A stretch of 64,000 nucleotides of DNA from Metallyticus violacea (GCA_030762175.1 CM060843.1:112187369-112251368); one strand, 5' to 3'; positions 24,640-36,216 are shown, numbered from the stretch's first letter. A program made the numbers and translations. Notes: generated by a model not told the origin, from the sequence alone.

Positions 24640-26241
24640 ACTTTCTCTCCAGATATCAGGAACTGGGAATAAAATGCTATTAGAGTAATAGCATAAAATC
24701 CCTGGAATGTAGAATTAGGTCACTGGGACACCCTATGAAAAAAATCACTTAAAAATCATTCGTTTAGACTCAAAAGCTCCTTTAGGAATATGAAGATTGT
24801 ATAGCGTTTATTTTATGTATAAAACTATGTTAAAACATTCCATTTCGTTTTGTTTGACGGTGTAAGCAACAAATGTTAAACTAATTATACTTATAGCACG
24901 GCATATCTTTTCAAGTTTGCTTAGTGAAACAATTCAAGTCAAGTATGTTTTGAAGTTAATTACCCTATTGCTTCATGGTTCTTTCAAACTAACAACGTCA
25001 GAAATGAGCAGGCGCAACAGGCTTGCTGGAATTCATATCCGCAATTGTTGACAGTAGACATGGGAACGTTGCGACTGTTGGAAGCAGTATTGAGTTTAAG
25101 ATAAAGTAAAGGAGCTTGCGACGAAGAAAGGAACCTCCCAAGACCCTGTTAGCTCTTCTCTCCACTTTAATAATAAATGCTTGGAAAGAGCAACACAGAG
25201 GTCAGTGTTGTTTTTTTTTACCCCTTTTTGGCTCTCACTACTCTGTTTGCATTGTCTCCGTGGAAACATCGCTATTTTGAGTCAAAAAGCAGTAACTCAG
25301 AAATATCTTTGTTGCCGACAGTTAGTAAGCGACGTCGTTTCACTTTATTGCTTTCTCGAACCAAAAAAAAAAAAAATGGTTTAATTACTCTGTCAAATAA
25401 ATTTTCTGCCCATGTTGTGATCAAAGCCTTTGTTGTCAACAGTCACTTTAATTTTATTTACTTTCCTTGTTTGTCTTGTACTTAATTGTAGCGCATCGGT
25501 GGTCAACGTGATTTCGACAGGGCAATACGATATTCGGAATATTGTAGATAGCATTTTCTCTGGACCAAAACTTCATACAAAGCGGGAATGTCAAGTTGTT
25601 AAGATGCACAACTGACATTGGGTATTATCGTGACAGAGGCAGTTTTTAAAATGTATGCGATGGACGATAATGGAGCAGATACTGTGGGTTTCATAAGGCT
25701 TTTTACACACCCAGATGTTGAGTAGTGTTTATGATGTAAGTCATGGGCAACCGGCCAATAAGGAAAAGATGGGCCCTGCCCTCCCAAAGAAAATCTATCA
25801 TTTTCTGTTCTCCTGGTCAACGTTTAAAACAAAAAATGCATTAAATCAGCGAAGTGTAATCGATTATTTCTTAATTGCATCTTTCGCAATAAGCTCATTT
25901 ACTTTCTACTGCAGTAGCGGTTGTATGCTGGTCTTCCGTTAGCGAGAAAAGCTCGTAGATCAGCCCGGAAAAGGTTACGCTTTAAACTTATATCTTTCAT
26001 GGGCCAGCAAAAAATTTCAAGGTCTTATATTTGTTTTCCTTCAAAATGGTTTATCTTTCTCCTGCTTATTTCTGCTTTCTCTTGGGCCAGCAGGAATACT
26101 GCTCCTGGCAGCGCTCGGTATTCTCTCTTTTCTTGGGAACCAGTGACTAGGGGTTGTTTTCACACTTTGTTTGAAATTGGGTGACTTCCTCAGTGTTTTT
26201 CAGTGTAAAGTGTTACAAAGAAGGGTATCTATTTTGTAGCA

Positions 26242-26620
26242 ATGAGTAAAGAGGACATTTTATTGAATACTCCTTTTACGCGTCTAAGTTTAACTGTTGA
26301 GTTCGAAGTCAAACGATTTGGACTTCATCAACCAAAAGTTATAGGGCTTACTCGACGAGACGCTAGAAAATTATATGTATATAATGGTTTGGAAAAAAAA
26401 AATCTTGGATGGCAGCATGTGAAGTGAGAAACGTAACCTGTCTATAGGAATCAGTTTAGAAAAGAAATAGAAAGAGCAAATTTCGTTTCTATACAGGTCG
26501 ACGAAACGACAGATGTTACACACATAATTTGTTGTGATATTGTGAACGAGCAGAACGAGCCTCCACTAATGTTAGTGTTTTTTCATATTTATAATCGTTT
26601 AAATTATACATTTTAATAGG
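26242..26620 (+). pseudogene. hAT / ZMYM-type transposase relic, N-terminal part
   Basis: ATG at 26242 begins SKEDILLNTPFTRLSLTVEF. After an A10 run the frame shifts, and WMAACEVRNVTC follows, matching the TTF-type zinc finger start (WLxGCxVxNALFC) of hAT-related ZMYM transposases. Downstream, FRKEIERANFVSIQVDETTD then MLVFFHIYNR matches the start of the DUF4371-type catalytic region (IADETTDVS...). This Asp block carries the first catalytic residue in the family. The zinc finger remainder and the rest of the RNase-H fold and dimerisation domain are missing. Terminal repeats were not found. Confidence 0.68.
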
Positions 26621-27655
26621 AAAAAGTACCAGCAATTTCTTTTCCGAGTACCACACAATGCGACTCGGAATATATATTCGTCTGACTGTTGAATCATAAC
26701 CTATTCAATTAATATAAAATATGTCAATGTTTTAAAGAAAATAGAGCAAGTTGATACTTTATCCGATTGAGAACGAACTTGTAATACATGACATTCAACA
26801 CCAAACAAATATTCGTCTACCTTACCCGTGCTACAAAACCTGCTTTAAGGTAATGGTGGCATACAGTTGTCAGTATTTACTTTGCTAGAGTTTGCATGTA
26901 CGTGCAAATGTATATTGGACATAAAGCCAAGGAAACTATTCAAATGAAACATGCACTGCAGTGAGTTGTATCATAAAATAAATGTTTCATCATATTAGTG
27001 AAAAATTAAATATACCACGTGACAATTTATATTGTTTAGTTTATTTTGGTACCAATTCACTAGTAACGTGATTTGCTGGCAGTTAAATTGTGACAATTTA
27101 ATTTTTTACAATCTGCTACCAAGATATTCTATTATAATTTTGACGATCATGTCCTGCTATCAAGGAATTTCGTGACGAGTTGACATGAGTGTTTATATTA
27201 GGAGACGTACTGAAGGTAAAGCCTTCAGAATCGAATGGAGGAAAACTTGGTTTGCCGTAATAAGTGTAAGTACATTCGTTACGTTTAACATTTATTGTGA
27301 GGAATAAAATGTCTAATAAAATAAATAATGAATGTTGTCGCAAAACAATTAAATGAAGAGAATTCCATTCTATTTGAAACATAATATATATAAAGAAAAA
27401 TAAGTGCTTATACAATTATAATGAATTGAATACTTTAAGAAAGTTAAAGCATTTCTAAACTAACTATACTATGGTGAAAACCGTGTCTGTGCCTAACCTT
27501 TAGGTATGTTTTTGCAATTTTATTAATAAATTAACAGTCATAAGAATTAGCCTACAGGACAATATTACAACTCTAATTCTTGGCTCACTGGGTTAGTAAA
27601 TGCACAGTTGGTCTTTATCTCACAAATTTAATTGGTAACATCGATTTTGAGACAT
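26621..27655. other. Non-coding, nothing recognised
   Basis: AT-rich, no motif. An in-frame Leu run (27580-27765) is only the (TTA)n microsatellite read as protein. Confidence 0.55.
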
Positions 27656-27664
27656 TGCTGACTA

Positions 27665-27666
<2 letters not shown>

Positions 27667-27725
<59 letters not shown>

Positions 27726-27729
27726 GTTG
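27667..27729. repeat. (TTA)n microsatellite at a SINE tail
   Basis: About twenty TTA units run into TTGTTGTTG and then straight into the 3' end of a minus-strand SINE-A. It probably grew from the SINE's A-rich (AAAT/AAT) tail. Confidence 0.95.
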
Positions 27730-27978
27730 TTGTTTATGGACGCTCTTTACAACTTTGGTCATTAACATCCCAACCAATATAGGGAGTGATACGGCCGATA
27801 AATTTTGCTCAGAGGTCTCTTCTTTCAGCCTTGAGGTTCTTTTGCGTGCAGTAAATGTACAATATGGGACCAATGGCTTTACTTCTCTCCCAAATGAAAC
27901 TATACTTAAAATTTTTACGCCCTAAAATCCATCCACACTGGCCGGACAAGTAAAGTTACCACTACACCACCAGTATCC
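27730..27978 (-). mobile_element. SINE-A copy 2, diverged
   Basis: Minus-strand copy beginning at the tail (TTTATGGACGCTCTTTA) and running to the head ACCACTACACCACCAG. The middle of the tRNA-like head, including the B box, is deleted. Many mismatches indicate an old insertion. Shared blocks: CGGCCGATAAATTTTGCTCA and GGCTTTACTTCTC. Confidence 0.92.
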
Positions 27979-28217
27979 ACTAGACGAAAAGCCAGAAATC
28001 CTTTGGTCATATGAGAAATACAAAGGGAATTATTATGAAAACGTATTTCTTTGAAATTTGTGAAATTTCATTTAAATTTGAAATTTGCATGATGGTTCTA
28101 AATGTTGGAAATACACAAGAAGACAATATATCAAAAGTACATATATTAAATTAAGTGGTAATTACTTAATGAAACTCTTATAATAACATGCATATTTTCT
28201 TCTAAGAAATATATTTG
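27979..28217. other. Short non-coding spacer
   Basis: Nothing recognised between the SINE and the bZIP fragment. Confidence 0.5.
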
Positions 28218-28475
28218 TTACATCTTTCCCAAGGAAGCCAGGTCAGCTCTAAGTGCAATCTATTTCTCCTTCACACGGCGAGCATCACATGACCGCTTTG
28301 CAGCCATGTTGTTCTTGCGAAGCCTGGCCCAATACTTTTCATCCTTCATATGATCTAGAAGAAGCTGGTTCATTTTCTTTTCTTTTCTTTTCTCCCTCTC
28401 CTCCTCTCTTATTTTCAGACAAGTATTAGGAATATCTACGCAGTGTTTGTGGAACTCTCTTCATATTTAGATATG
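28218..28475 (-). pseudogene. Broken PAR-type bZIP transcription factor fragment
   Basis: Read on the minus strand, an open frame contains a charged leader ([20 protein letters not shown]). Then comes the DNA-binding region [20 protein letters not shown], followed by DARRVKEK, a TAG stop (28260-28262) and IALRADLASLGK before a second stop. Known PAR bZIP proteins (HLF/TEF/DBP, insect Pdp1 and relatives) read KDxxYWARRRKNNxAAKRSRDARRxKENQIAxRA here. The basic region therefore carries Arg to Leu and Arg to Cys changes. The conserved Gln is a stop, and the leucine zipper is lost. It is the only host-type coding sequence I recognise. There is no clear poly-A end, so I cannot tell a retrocopy from a dead duplicated exon. 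Confidence 0.82.
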
Positions 28476-29904
28476 AGAAAACGTATGCTGCTCTTGTTCC
28501 CAATGTTGGTATTATTGTGCTCTTCTCATCAACATAAAAAACAGCTTTATGAATGCAGGTTTATAAAACATTCCTATATGGAGGTATACGGGAAGCACAG
28601 CTACGCAACACAAGTTTGGGAATGGCGTTGTACAGAGTCGCCCTCTTCCTCCATATTTCGGGTGGGGCGGGGTACAAAATTCCAGTTCACTTATTTTACA
28701 CTTTTTATTAATACATTAATCACAGGCGGTATATTGCAATATTTGTGGCGGCGTCTTTTCCGGAAGTTTCCCCTGCCACTTGGCGCAGTAGCCAGAACAA
28801 TTTTAATGGTAGGAAAATAATGGAATAATGTGACATTCGCCGGGTCGACTCTTCCCCACCATAGTGGCAATAAAACATTGCATTATCCTTTTTGCGCCAC
28901 CGGCAATGAGAATTCAGTAGGACCGGAACTGCATGAGAGTTCAAACTAAATCACAACTCCTACCATTTATTTTCGGAAGTATCGTGCGATGCCCTTGTTT
29001 TAATTAAAAACGCATTATCGTCTTGAAATATCTCGAGTAAAATAAACCGATTTGAATGTTGCTTTTTTGCCATTCGTTTTAATTAAAATCCTTCGAAAAG
29101 GAGAAATTAAATTGAGGAGACAAAGACGGAAGAGCGTGAAACAAAGAATGGCAGAGAAATAAGAATTGATTTTAATCAAAAATTAAATCAAAACCGGTAC
29201 GCTGTAACATTCTTCCCCTGGTAGTTTTGGTATTACTTTATCCTCCATCTTCTGTGAAACGCCACAAAAACACAAGCGACGAATTTGTAATGGAAAGTGG
29301 CAAGGAATGGAGAGGAATGAAATGAACCGCCTCTCAAGAGTTAATCCAAAAACACGCCATCACTAAAAGTAACAAGTAAAGAAAATGAGCCAGCTCTAGT
29401 TGACAATGAGTCGAATTGTTTTCCTCCATTAGCACAAGGCGGTGGATTCTCCTTTCTGTCTGCTCCTCTTACTTATGTTCCATCTCTCTCCTTTTGTTTT
29501 CATCTGCTCAGTACTACATAATGTGCTGTTCGAAACAAAATATCAAAATACTCGAAAAGAATGTCGGTAAGAGAAACGGATTATTTTAAAGAATTGTAGA
29601 GGGTTTTATTATTTTTAACTTATGTGTGTTGGAACGCTTTAATATCTTGCTTAGCTCATTTTTTAACTTATATTAATCACTTATTATTTAGTTATTTTTG
29701 TCAATAACTTGTTGCACTGTAAGAAGCGCAAGAACTGATAAAAAAAACGGACAGAATGACAAAAAAAAAATGACAAGGGTGGATAGAAAAGGCAGAAAAG
29801 TAGATCTATATCATCTAATAAAAAGGAGTAAATAAATAGTCCTTCGTTTTCAGGGCAATAAACATATTTGCAAACCCGCAGAAGTTCCGCTAAAGTTTGC
29901 ACTT
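28476..29904. other. Non-coding; a 125-codon plus-strand open frame of no known family
   Basis: The open frame 28443-28820 overlaps the antisense of the bZIP leader and has no recognisable domain. The rest shows no motif. Confidence 0.45.
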
Positions 29905-29921
29905 AATGTTATTTGCACCTA

Positions 29922-30197
29922 AGTCCTGGTGGTCTAGTGGTAACCATACTTACCTCGTAAACCCAAGATCGGAGTTAAACTTCGGCCAGATCAATGCATT
30001 TTTTCGGCCGTAAAAATCCCAAGTATGGCTCCCTTCGGAAGAAAAGTAAAGCGGGTCCCGTGTGTAGATTTACGGCACAATAAAGAATCTCAAACCTGAA
30101 AGAAAAGTCTCTGTGCAAAATTTACCGACCCTTTTACGCCTTGAATTGAATGAGATGCTGATAACCTGAGATGTTAAAGAGCGTCCGTAAACAAACC
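29922..30197 (+). mobile_element. SINE-A copy 3
   Basis: Head AGTCCTGGTGGTCTAGTGGT with a degraded B box (GGAGTTAAACTTCGG). Body blocks are TTTTTTCGGCCGTAAAAATC and AAGTATGGCTCCCTTCGG, and the tail is GATGTTAAAGAGCGTCCGTA followed by AACAAACC. It lies immediately upstream of mariner copy 3. Confidence 0.93.
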
Positions 30198-30257
30198 AAA
30201 TAACATTTCCCCATGCAAATCTCGGTACAATCTTTGAAACATAATATTAGCTAGATG

Positions 30258-31352
30258 ACACATGTTTCGAGCTGTTTTTAAGTTCTTCACAAAAGAAGGA
30301 CTTACTCCGGATGAAATTAAACAGCAATTGGACGGTGTATATGGGGAAACATCCCCCTCATATACTACTGTAAAAGAATGGTCCAAACTTTTCCGAATGG
30401 GTTGAGAAAGCATTGAAGATGAAGAGCGTGCAGGTCGGCAGGTCGGCCCTTGGAGGTGCTTATTCCACACATCGCTCTTGCGAAAAGGAGAAATTATGGA
30501 AGACCGGCGGTTGAAAGTTACAGAAACAGGACATGGTTGGGTCTTTCTAAAACAACAGTCCTTCGAATTATTCATGAACATTTAAACATGAATAAGGTTA
30601 GTGCAAGATGGATGCCTTCTTTCCTCAGTCCTAAAACACCAACGAGTCCTCTGTTGCTGACAACAGCATTTTTGGAGCTGTGCCGTGGCTATGAGAAAGA
30701 AGTTCTGAAAACCATTGTTACAGGAGATGAAACTATGGTTCTCTACCATCATCCCTTGTCCAAAAGAGAATCGTAAACCTGCCGAAGCACCGCCTCTAAA
30801 GGTCAAGGTCACTCAGTCAACCAAGAAGATCACGCCCACAATCTTTTGGGACTGTGAAGGAATACTCTTCATTGACTTCAAGGAGAGGAACACCACAGTA
30901 AATGGGGAGTGCTATGTTGGCCTACTGCACAGACTACGTGCTTCCATCAAAGAGAAAAGAGGAAAGCTGAGTGGTAGTGTGCGCCTTCTTCACGACAACG
31001 CGCCTGTGCACACAACTTTTGTTGCAAAGGAAGGTGTGAAGAAATGTGGCTTCAAGGAGATATACAATCCACCCTACAGCCCAGATCTAGCTCCCAGTGA
31101 CTATTTCCTCTTTGCACAACTGAAGAAGGATCTTCGAGGAAGGAAATTTAATGGTGACGAATAAATGATAGATGTTGTTTATGCCCATTTTGCAGACAAG
31201 ACTTTTGACTATTTGGGGAGGGCGATTGAAATGTTAATTCAAAGATGTGAGAAATGTATTGCAACAAAGGGTAACTATATTGAAAAATGAAATATTTTTT
31301 GTTTTTATTATACCTAGAAAATGGTTATACCGGAAACTTATGGATCTACCCT
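30258..31352 (+). pseudogene. DD34D mariner element, copy 3 (best-preserved catalytic region)
   Basis: The similarity starts inside the first HTH (RAVFKFFTKEGLTPDEIKQQ) and runs to the right terminal repeat (31329-31352, TACCGGAAACTTATGGATCT). The 5' end and left repeat are missing. All three catalytic Asp residues survive: VTGDETMVLYHHP, HDNAPVHTTFVAKEGVKK and YSPDLAPSDYFLF. There are 34 residues between the second and third, as in mariner DD34D. A 149-codon uninterrupted frame (30715-31164) holds most of the catalytic domain. A stop follows NGDE, and the C-terminus continues RAIEMLIQRCEKCIATKGNY in frame after it. Upstream stops and a small CGGCAGGT duplication inactivate the N-terminus. 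Confidence 0.95.
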
Positions 31353-32188
31353 TGTACAACAGATAACATCTCGTTATATTAGCTTGTGTGCACATTCGTA
31401 ATAATTCACTCAAGCTAACTATCTCCTCAAAAACGGAGAAGATTATAAAACAAAATTTGCAGTCTTAATGGTTGCTGGTCTATAGGCCTTCTTCACATTT
31501 CAGAGGAAGCCCTTCCCCACGTGTTTCTAGATGTAGGTGCTTTAATTGATCAAATTATTCCGCCTAACTATCACAAAATGTTGTAACATTTTTAATAGCA
31601 ATGTATATTGTTATTATATACAGCGTGTTTCTATGTACAACATTTCCAAAGCTTCCAGGCATTATGTGTACGGAGTTACCAACTACATATACCTTCTCAT
31701 GTGCCTCAATTGGCATCTGGCATATCAGGCTCATCAATTGCACATACGAAATATAAAGTATAATAAGATGGGCAGAATAAGTAAGTCTACCGTGCTATGG
31801 ATCCGCCGCGTTGTAGTTCAAAGTAATGAAACCATGAGCAGTCGCACCGTGTGTTGATTACAAAAACGTAATATCAAGGGGAACGACCTCGAGCAAACTA
31901 TCTAGATTTTAGAATTTTACTGCTGAATTACAAAAACCGAAGATGTGTATACAGAATGTTAATGAATACATCTAAACATTTTCCACCTATATAGAGGAAA
32001 TGTAAGACAGAATTCAGTGTAAAATGTTTCAAGCTTACGTGTTAAAATTCAAAAAGGTGTGCAGGCGATTGAGTTCTACCAAGTTTCATTTGAAATGGTA
32101 ATAAATAATGGTTTATATACTGGTCACCGAAAGTGTATCTTTAGAATATGATTTACATTAGCATCTGGTACACTTTGAAGGCTTCGGC
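31353..32188. other. Non-coding, nothing recognised
   Basis: The open frame 31546-31857 has no recognisable family. No repeats were seen. Confidence 0.5.
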
Positions 32189-32199
32189 AAATTGACGGA

Positions 32200-32482
32200 C
32201 CGCTACCGGTTGGCGAGGTCATTAAGGCGCGGATTCGTGAGCGGGAGGTCCGGTGTTGGAATCTCACGAGGTCCGTCCTCCCTGACTGAAGTTTTTTTCC
32301 AAGTTTTCCTCAGTCCTCATAAATGGCAAATGCCGGGGAGGCACCCTAAACTAGGCCTGGAACGTTTCCTTCCTTAAAATACTTCTTTCCTAATATATAA
32401 TTTTATCTCATGTATCATCAGTGTCCACCGTCTACAATGCCTCAGTAGTAAAAACTGAGTGCTAAACACTATCAAAAACAAA
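32200..32482 (+). mobile_element. SINE-B copy 3
   Basis: Full-length copy with head CCGCTACCGGTTGGCGAGGT, and body and tail as in other copies, ending GTGCTAAACACTATC and an A-rich tail. Flanks AAATTGACGGA and AAAATGACTGA look like a decayed duplication (9 of 11). The B box is altered (TGTTGGAATCTC). Confidence 0.93.
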
Positions 32483-32493
32483 AAAATGACTGA

Positions 32494-33474
32494 GAGGTTG
32501 TGTTTTATTTAACGCCGCGACTAATGTGTATATTGTGATACCCAACTGAAGCATGCGTCGATCATGAGCAATCTGTAAACAATGTAAATGCTGCAATAAT
32601 GCATATAGTGCTGCCGATCACTCATTTCATAATATACACACATTTTATCATTAATTAATCACAGTAGCGTTATCACAGAAGTTCCGAAAATTCTTTCAAA
32701 AAATTCACTTCCTTCATTATCGTCCATGGTTCTGTTTGTCTATATCCTCGCATGCATCTCTCCCGGTATCTCTCAGCTTCCCCAAAACATCCGCCTGTGT
32801 TCTATTTACTTTGTACGCTCCCCTATAGGAGTAATTCTCAGTTATTATGGTTTTTATCCTGTCCAAAAGTTTAACCTATTTCTTCATTGGTTGTTTAACT
32901 CAAGCGTACATTTGCTGTGTTTCAATCCAAGGATTGGATAAATTTCGTAATATTGCAGCGTCATGGTTTATTGGTACTAAATTCGAAATTCCCATGCTAC
33001 AAAACCTCTTGCACGATTCCCAATAATTTAGACTACTCAATTTTAAATTTCGTTGGATAACGCTATTTAAAAATTGTGGTGAGGGAAAAATCCTCTTGTA
33101 TTATAAGCAATTTCCTGACGCTTTGAAAACTTCATAATTCGTGGCTTCCAAGTTGCTAACAAAAGGTACAATATTTACAAAGTAAGTTTTAGTTTTGCTC
33201 TTTTGTGTGTATTATTCTTCTTGGTAATGATTGTTTTCTTTCAGTGTGTTTATTTGAACAAACATTGGTCTTTTTCTTACTTATTTTTACGAAGCTTTTT
33301 ATAAACGCATTACAGGCAGGTCCAAGTTGAGTTGACTTTGCATCTTCTTTTTCCCAATGCGTGCCGTAACGACCTGCGCTAAAATTTTAACATGTAAATA
33401 AAATGATAACCTATCATGAAATGAGTTACCTAACATAATTACATTAATTATGTATTATATTAATATACAGAGGG
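32494..33474. other. Non-coding, nothing recognised
   Basis: AT-rich with short chance open frames. No structure was seen. Confidence 0.5.
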
Positions 33475-33475
33475 C

Positions 33476-34115
33476 ACACACTTCAAGCATAGAAAAAACT
33501 GTGTTAACATAATAAAACTGGATACACACAAACAGAAAATGATGAGCACTAATCATCTTAGTCTTTCATAGTTACAACAGTTGCTCAAAATGCCCAACAC
33601 CGGCGTCGATACACTTCTGAGTACGTTGAACTACTGACTGACCAACGTTTGCGAAAGTGTCCTCAGCGATTGCAGTACATGCCGTTTTAATTTCTTACCG
33701 AAGTGCTGCCAGTGTAGCTAGTCCAACGGAGTTAGATTCGGAGAACGAGGTGGAAACTCAATCGGACCTCTTCGTCTTACCCAGTGCCTTGGAAGAGTGT
33801 TATACGCACTTACATCTCGGTGGTAATGTGGTGGTGCACCATCCTGTTGGAAGTAAAACTCCTACTTCCATAGAGTGTATGAATGCCGGGTAAGGCGGAT
33901 GTGCAAATGATGTTCAGATACACTGGACCAGTTGATAATCTTCCTTTGTTCATTGTAGATTTACATGTCACGTAGCAACGCTACCATATATGTGCTACAT
34001 CTGTTTATAGAACACCATACTATACATTACTGTTGTTTTTCGGTTCAAATTTGAAATATATTTAATGGATATCTACTGTGAAAGTGTGTATACATTTTTT
34101 GACACCCTCGGTATA
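33476..34115 (-). pseudogene. rosa-like DD41D transposon, copy 2 (deletion derivative)
   Basis: Read on the minus strand, it starts with terminal repeat ACCGAGGGTGTCAAAAAATG (about 34110) and a leader shared with the other copies. It jumps to the second catalytic block (QQDGAPPH-like; here PTGWCTTTLPPRC in a broken frame). It then runs through GRRG-like, PPRSP-like and EDTFANVGQSVVQRTQKCID to HFEQLL with stop near 33570. Reading the damaged frames, about 41 residues separate the second Asp from the third (LTPLD-type), the DD41D spacing of rosa elements. The N-terminal domain and first Asp are deleted. The right terminal repeat is partly eroded (CAGAGGGCACACACTT). Confidence 0.8.
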
Positions 34116-35873
34116 TATATTTAAACAAAGTGGTCGGCTGGCTAGAAACTGCCTGTTTCACCTATGAATGATTATTTTTTTCATCTCATTTATAATTATT
34201 ATTTATTTTATTTTATTTTGTTTATACTACATGCAAGATGTTAGAAAAAATTGAATCCATCATTTTATAATTTGCAGGTTATTTGATGGGCTATTTTGTT
34301 TGGTTATAAAACAAACAATTGTTGGTTTCTCACGACGTTAGGAAAAAAGTAGAATTGAAGACTTTTTTTCTAATAACCGATTCTCTATGAGCACACAAAG
34401 TAGTAGCTCGCAATCATATGAAGATCCTGAATTTTTACATGCCATGTTAACCATAAATTGTGAAAGTGGTGTTCATTGGTTATTAAAAGTGTATTTTATT
34501 TCGAATGTTGAGGAAAGATGAACCCATTTTAATACAGATATGAACACTTTTCGGATTTAGTACGCGTTTCTGAGTACCAAATTTTCATTACTTTGATAAG
34601 CCATAACTTCAAAAGTTACATCCGTAGCCCCCGGTTACACAACTCAAATTACTTGTCTAATACCTTTCTATATACATACAGTGAAAGAGTTTCGGTATTG
34701 TTTATTAACATCCTGTATACCTTACGTCTAAACGTTAAGAGTGAACTGCTTTGTTGTTCAAACATAATACAAAAAACTAGTTTTTATTAATTTTACAAAA
34801 GTGTCAATAGATTTTACAGATCATAAACAATCTTAAAACATACTGTTCGAGTCTGCTTTCTCTTAGCAATGATCATATACATGCAACTAAAATAACCGTT
34901 TATTCGATACGTGTAATAATTTAAGGAAAGATAATAATTCTAGATTTTCGAAGTTATTGAGAGGTTTAACATCAAAAAAGAAGAAAAGATGCAGATAAAG
35001 AAATAAAGAAAACAAAATGCAATCTTGTGCATTTATTTTGAACTTTGGAGAAAAAGGCTTGTAGTTATTTTACCTCCCATGTTGTAGAGTTACCTTAATG
35101 ACGTGCAAACATTTACAAATACCGTGCCTCTTTTTTGGTGTTTACAGTTTTTATGAATTATGTGCCTTTTTTCCCATGGATAACATTTTTTTGTCTAGAG
35201 AGTCATATTTACAGCTACAGCGCTCTTAAAACTGGATGCTCATCCCTTTCCCTTTTGTTTTTCTTTCATTTCTGTTTTTCTTTCTTCAGGAAAATCCGTT
35301 GTGCCTCTAGTCTATCCACCAAGTCAACGTTGCGAAGAAGGGAAAGAAAACACACGTATATATAATGATTTAAACTGAAATGGGTTATAAACGCCAACTT
35401 TTCATCCTGAAAATCCAACATGTGATTGACCTGTAACGTTTGCGATCATGTTGTAGTTCGCTTAAATTGCGTTGTAACGAAATTAATGTTGAAACGAAGA
35501 TGACATATTCAAGTTTTGTCTTGAGGAAATAAAGGTACACCGCTGTACGATGATTCAGTGTCTGAGAGGGAATCCGGGAATTTTAACTCCTTGAAATAAC
35601 ATAAAGATTGTGCAACCCACATTCTCCCCTTCAAGAAATCTGAAGGAAGAAGCCCACAGGTACTCATTGTGATAACGAGTATAATGACTATCGTCAGTCC
35701 TGAAACGATAAAATAGAGATGAGTGTCTTTGCAGCAGTCAAGAGTTCCAACCAGACTGTGGAACACATAATCTTAGTTAGTCCATTTAAGTACAATTAGG
35801 TTATTTGAATCACGGACTGGCGGAGAAGTGTGCACTGGGAGAAGTCAGTCGTCAAGGCATATATAATATACAA
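34116..35873. other. Non-coding, nothing recognised
   Basis: A small ATTTTATTTTATTTT run lies near 34200. Otherwise featureless AT-rich DNA. Confidence 0.5.
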
Positions 35874-35875
35874 GA

Positions 35876-36005
35876 GTAGTTCCATAAGTTTCCGGCCTAA
35901 TCATTTTCTAGGTATGATAAAGACAAAAAACTATATTTCACTTTTCAATATAGTTACCCTTTATTGCAATACACTTCTCACAAGCGTGAATTAACATTTC
36001 AATAA
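35876..36005 (-). mobile_element. DD34D mariner 3'-end fragment
   Basis: About 130 bp: the terminal repeat GTTCCATAAGTTTCCGGCCT followed by the noncoding 3' tail shared with the copies at 2.3 and 46.8 kb (TTTTCAATATAGTTACCC, TTTATTGCAATACACTTCT). The similarity ends before the transposase frame. Confidence 0.9.
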
Positions 36006-36216
36006 AACACAGGACTTCCCTACGCACAAGCCGACAAGGTACTGCCGCTGAGGAACTTCACTTTCAATATCTTTTATAACACATGTTAGGACTTATTATC
36101 AATTTAAAATAAAATTTAAACTTTATGCTTTCAGAGAAAGTAACTATAAATACTGCAACAAAATTTAACTTTACGCTTCTTCCCTTTCCCGGTTGCAGGG
36201 CTGCCCTGCCTCAGCC

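Larger units (their letters stand above)
22796..26240. other. Non-coding; degenerate ACTG-rich repeat and poly-T tract
   Basis: No gene recognised. 23010-23270 is an irregular repeat of CTAGAAACTGA-like words. 24616-24639 is a long poly-T. The open frame at 25177-25485 overlaps a T8 and an A13 run and has no family signature. Confidence 0.5.

Noticed and set aside
25177..25485. 102-codon open frame as a gene
   Set aside because: It spans homopolymer T and A runs and has no similarity I recognise.
27580..27765. Leucine-rich small protein
   Set aside because: The leucine run is only the (TTA)n microsatellite translated.
28443..28820. 125-codon plus-strand open frame as a gene
   Set aside because: It begins antisense to the bZIP leader, has no recognisable domain and looks like a chance frame.
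29905..30207. 10-bp inverted flanks (AATGTTATTT / AAATAACATT) around SINE-A copy 3 as a real structure
   Set aside because: SINE insertion gives direct, not inverted, duplications; a 10-bp AT-rich inverted match is likely chance.
32200..32285. A tRNA gene in the SINE-B head
   Set aside because: It has boxes but no complete cloverleaf and is continuous with the SINE body.
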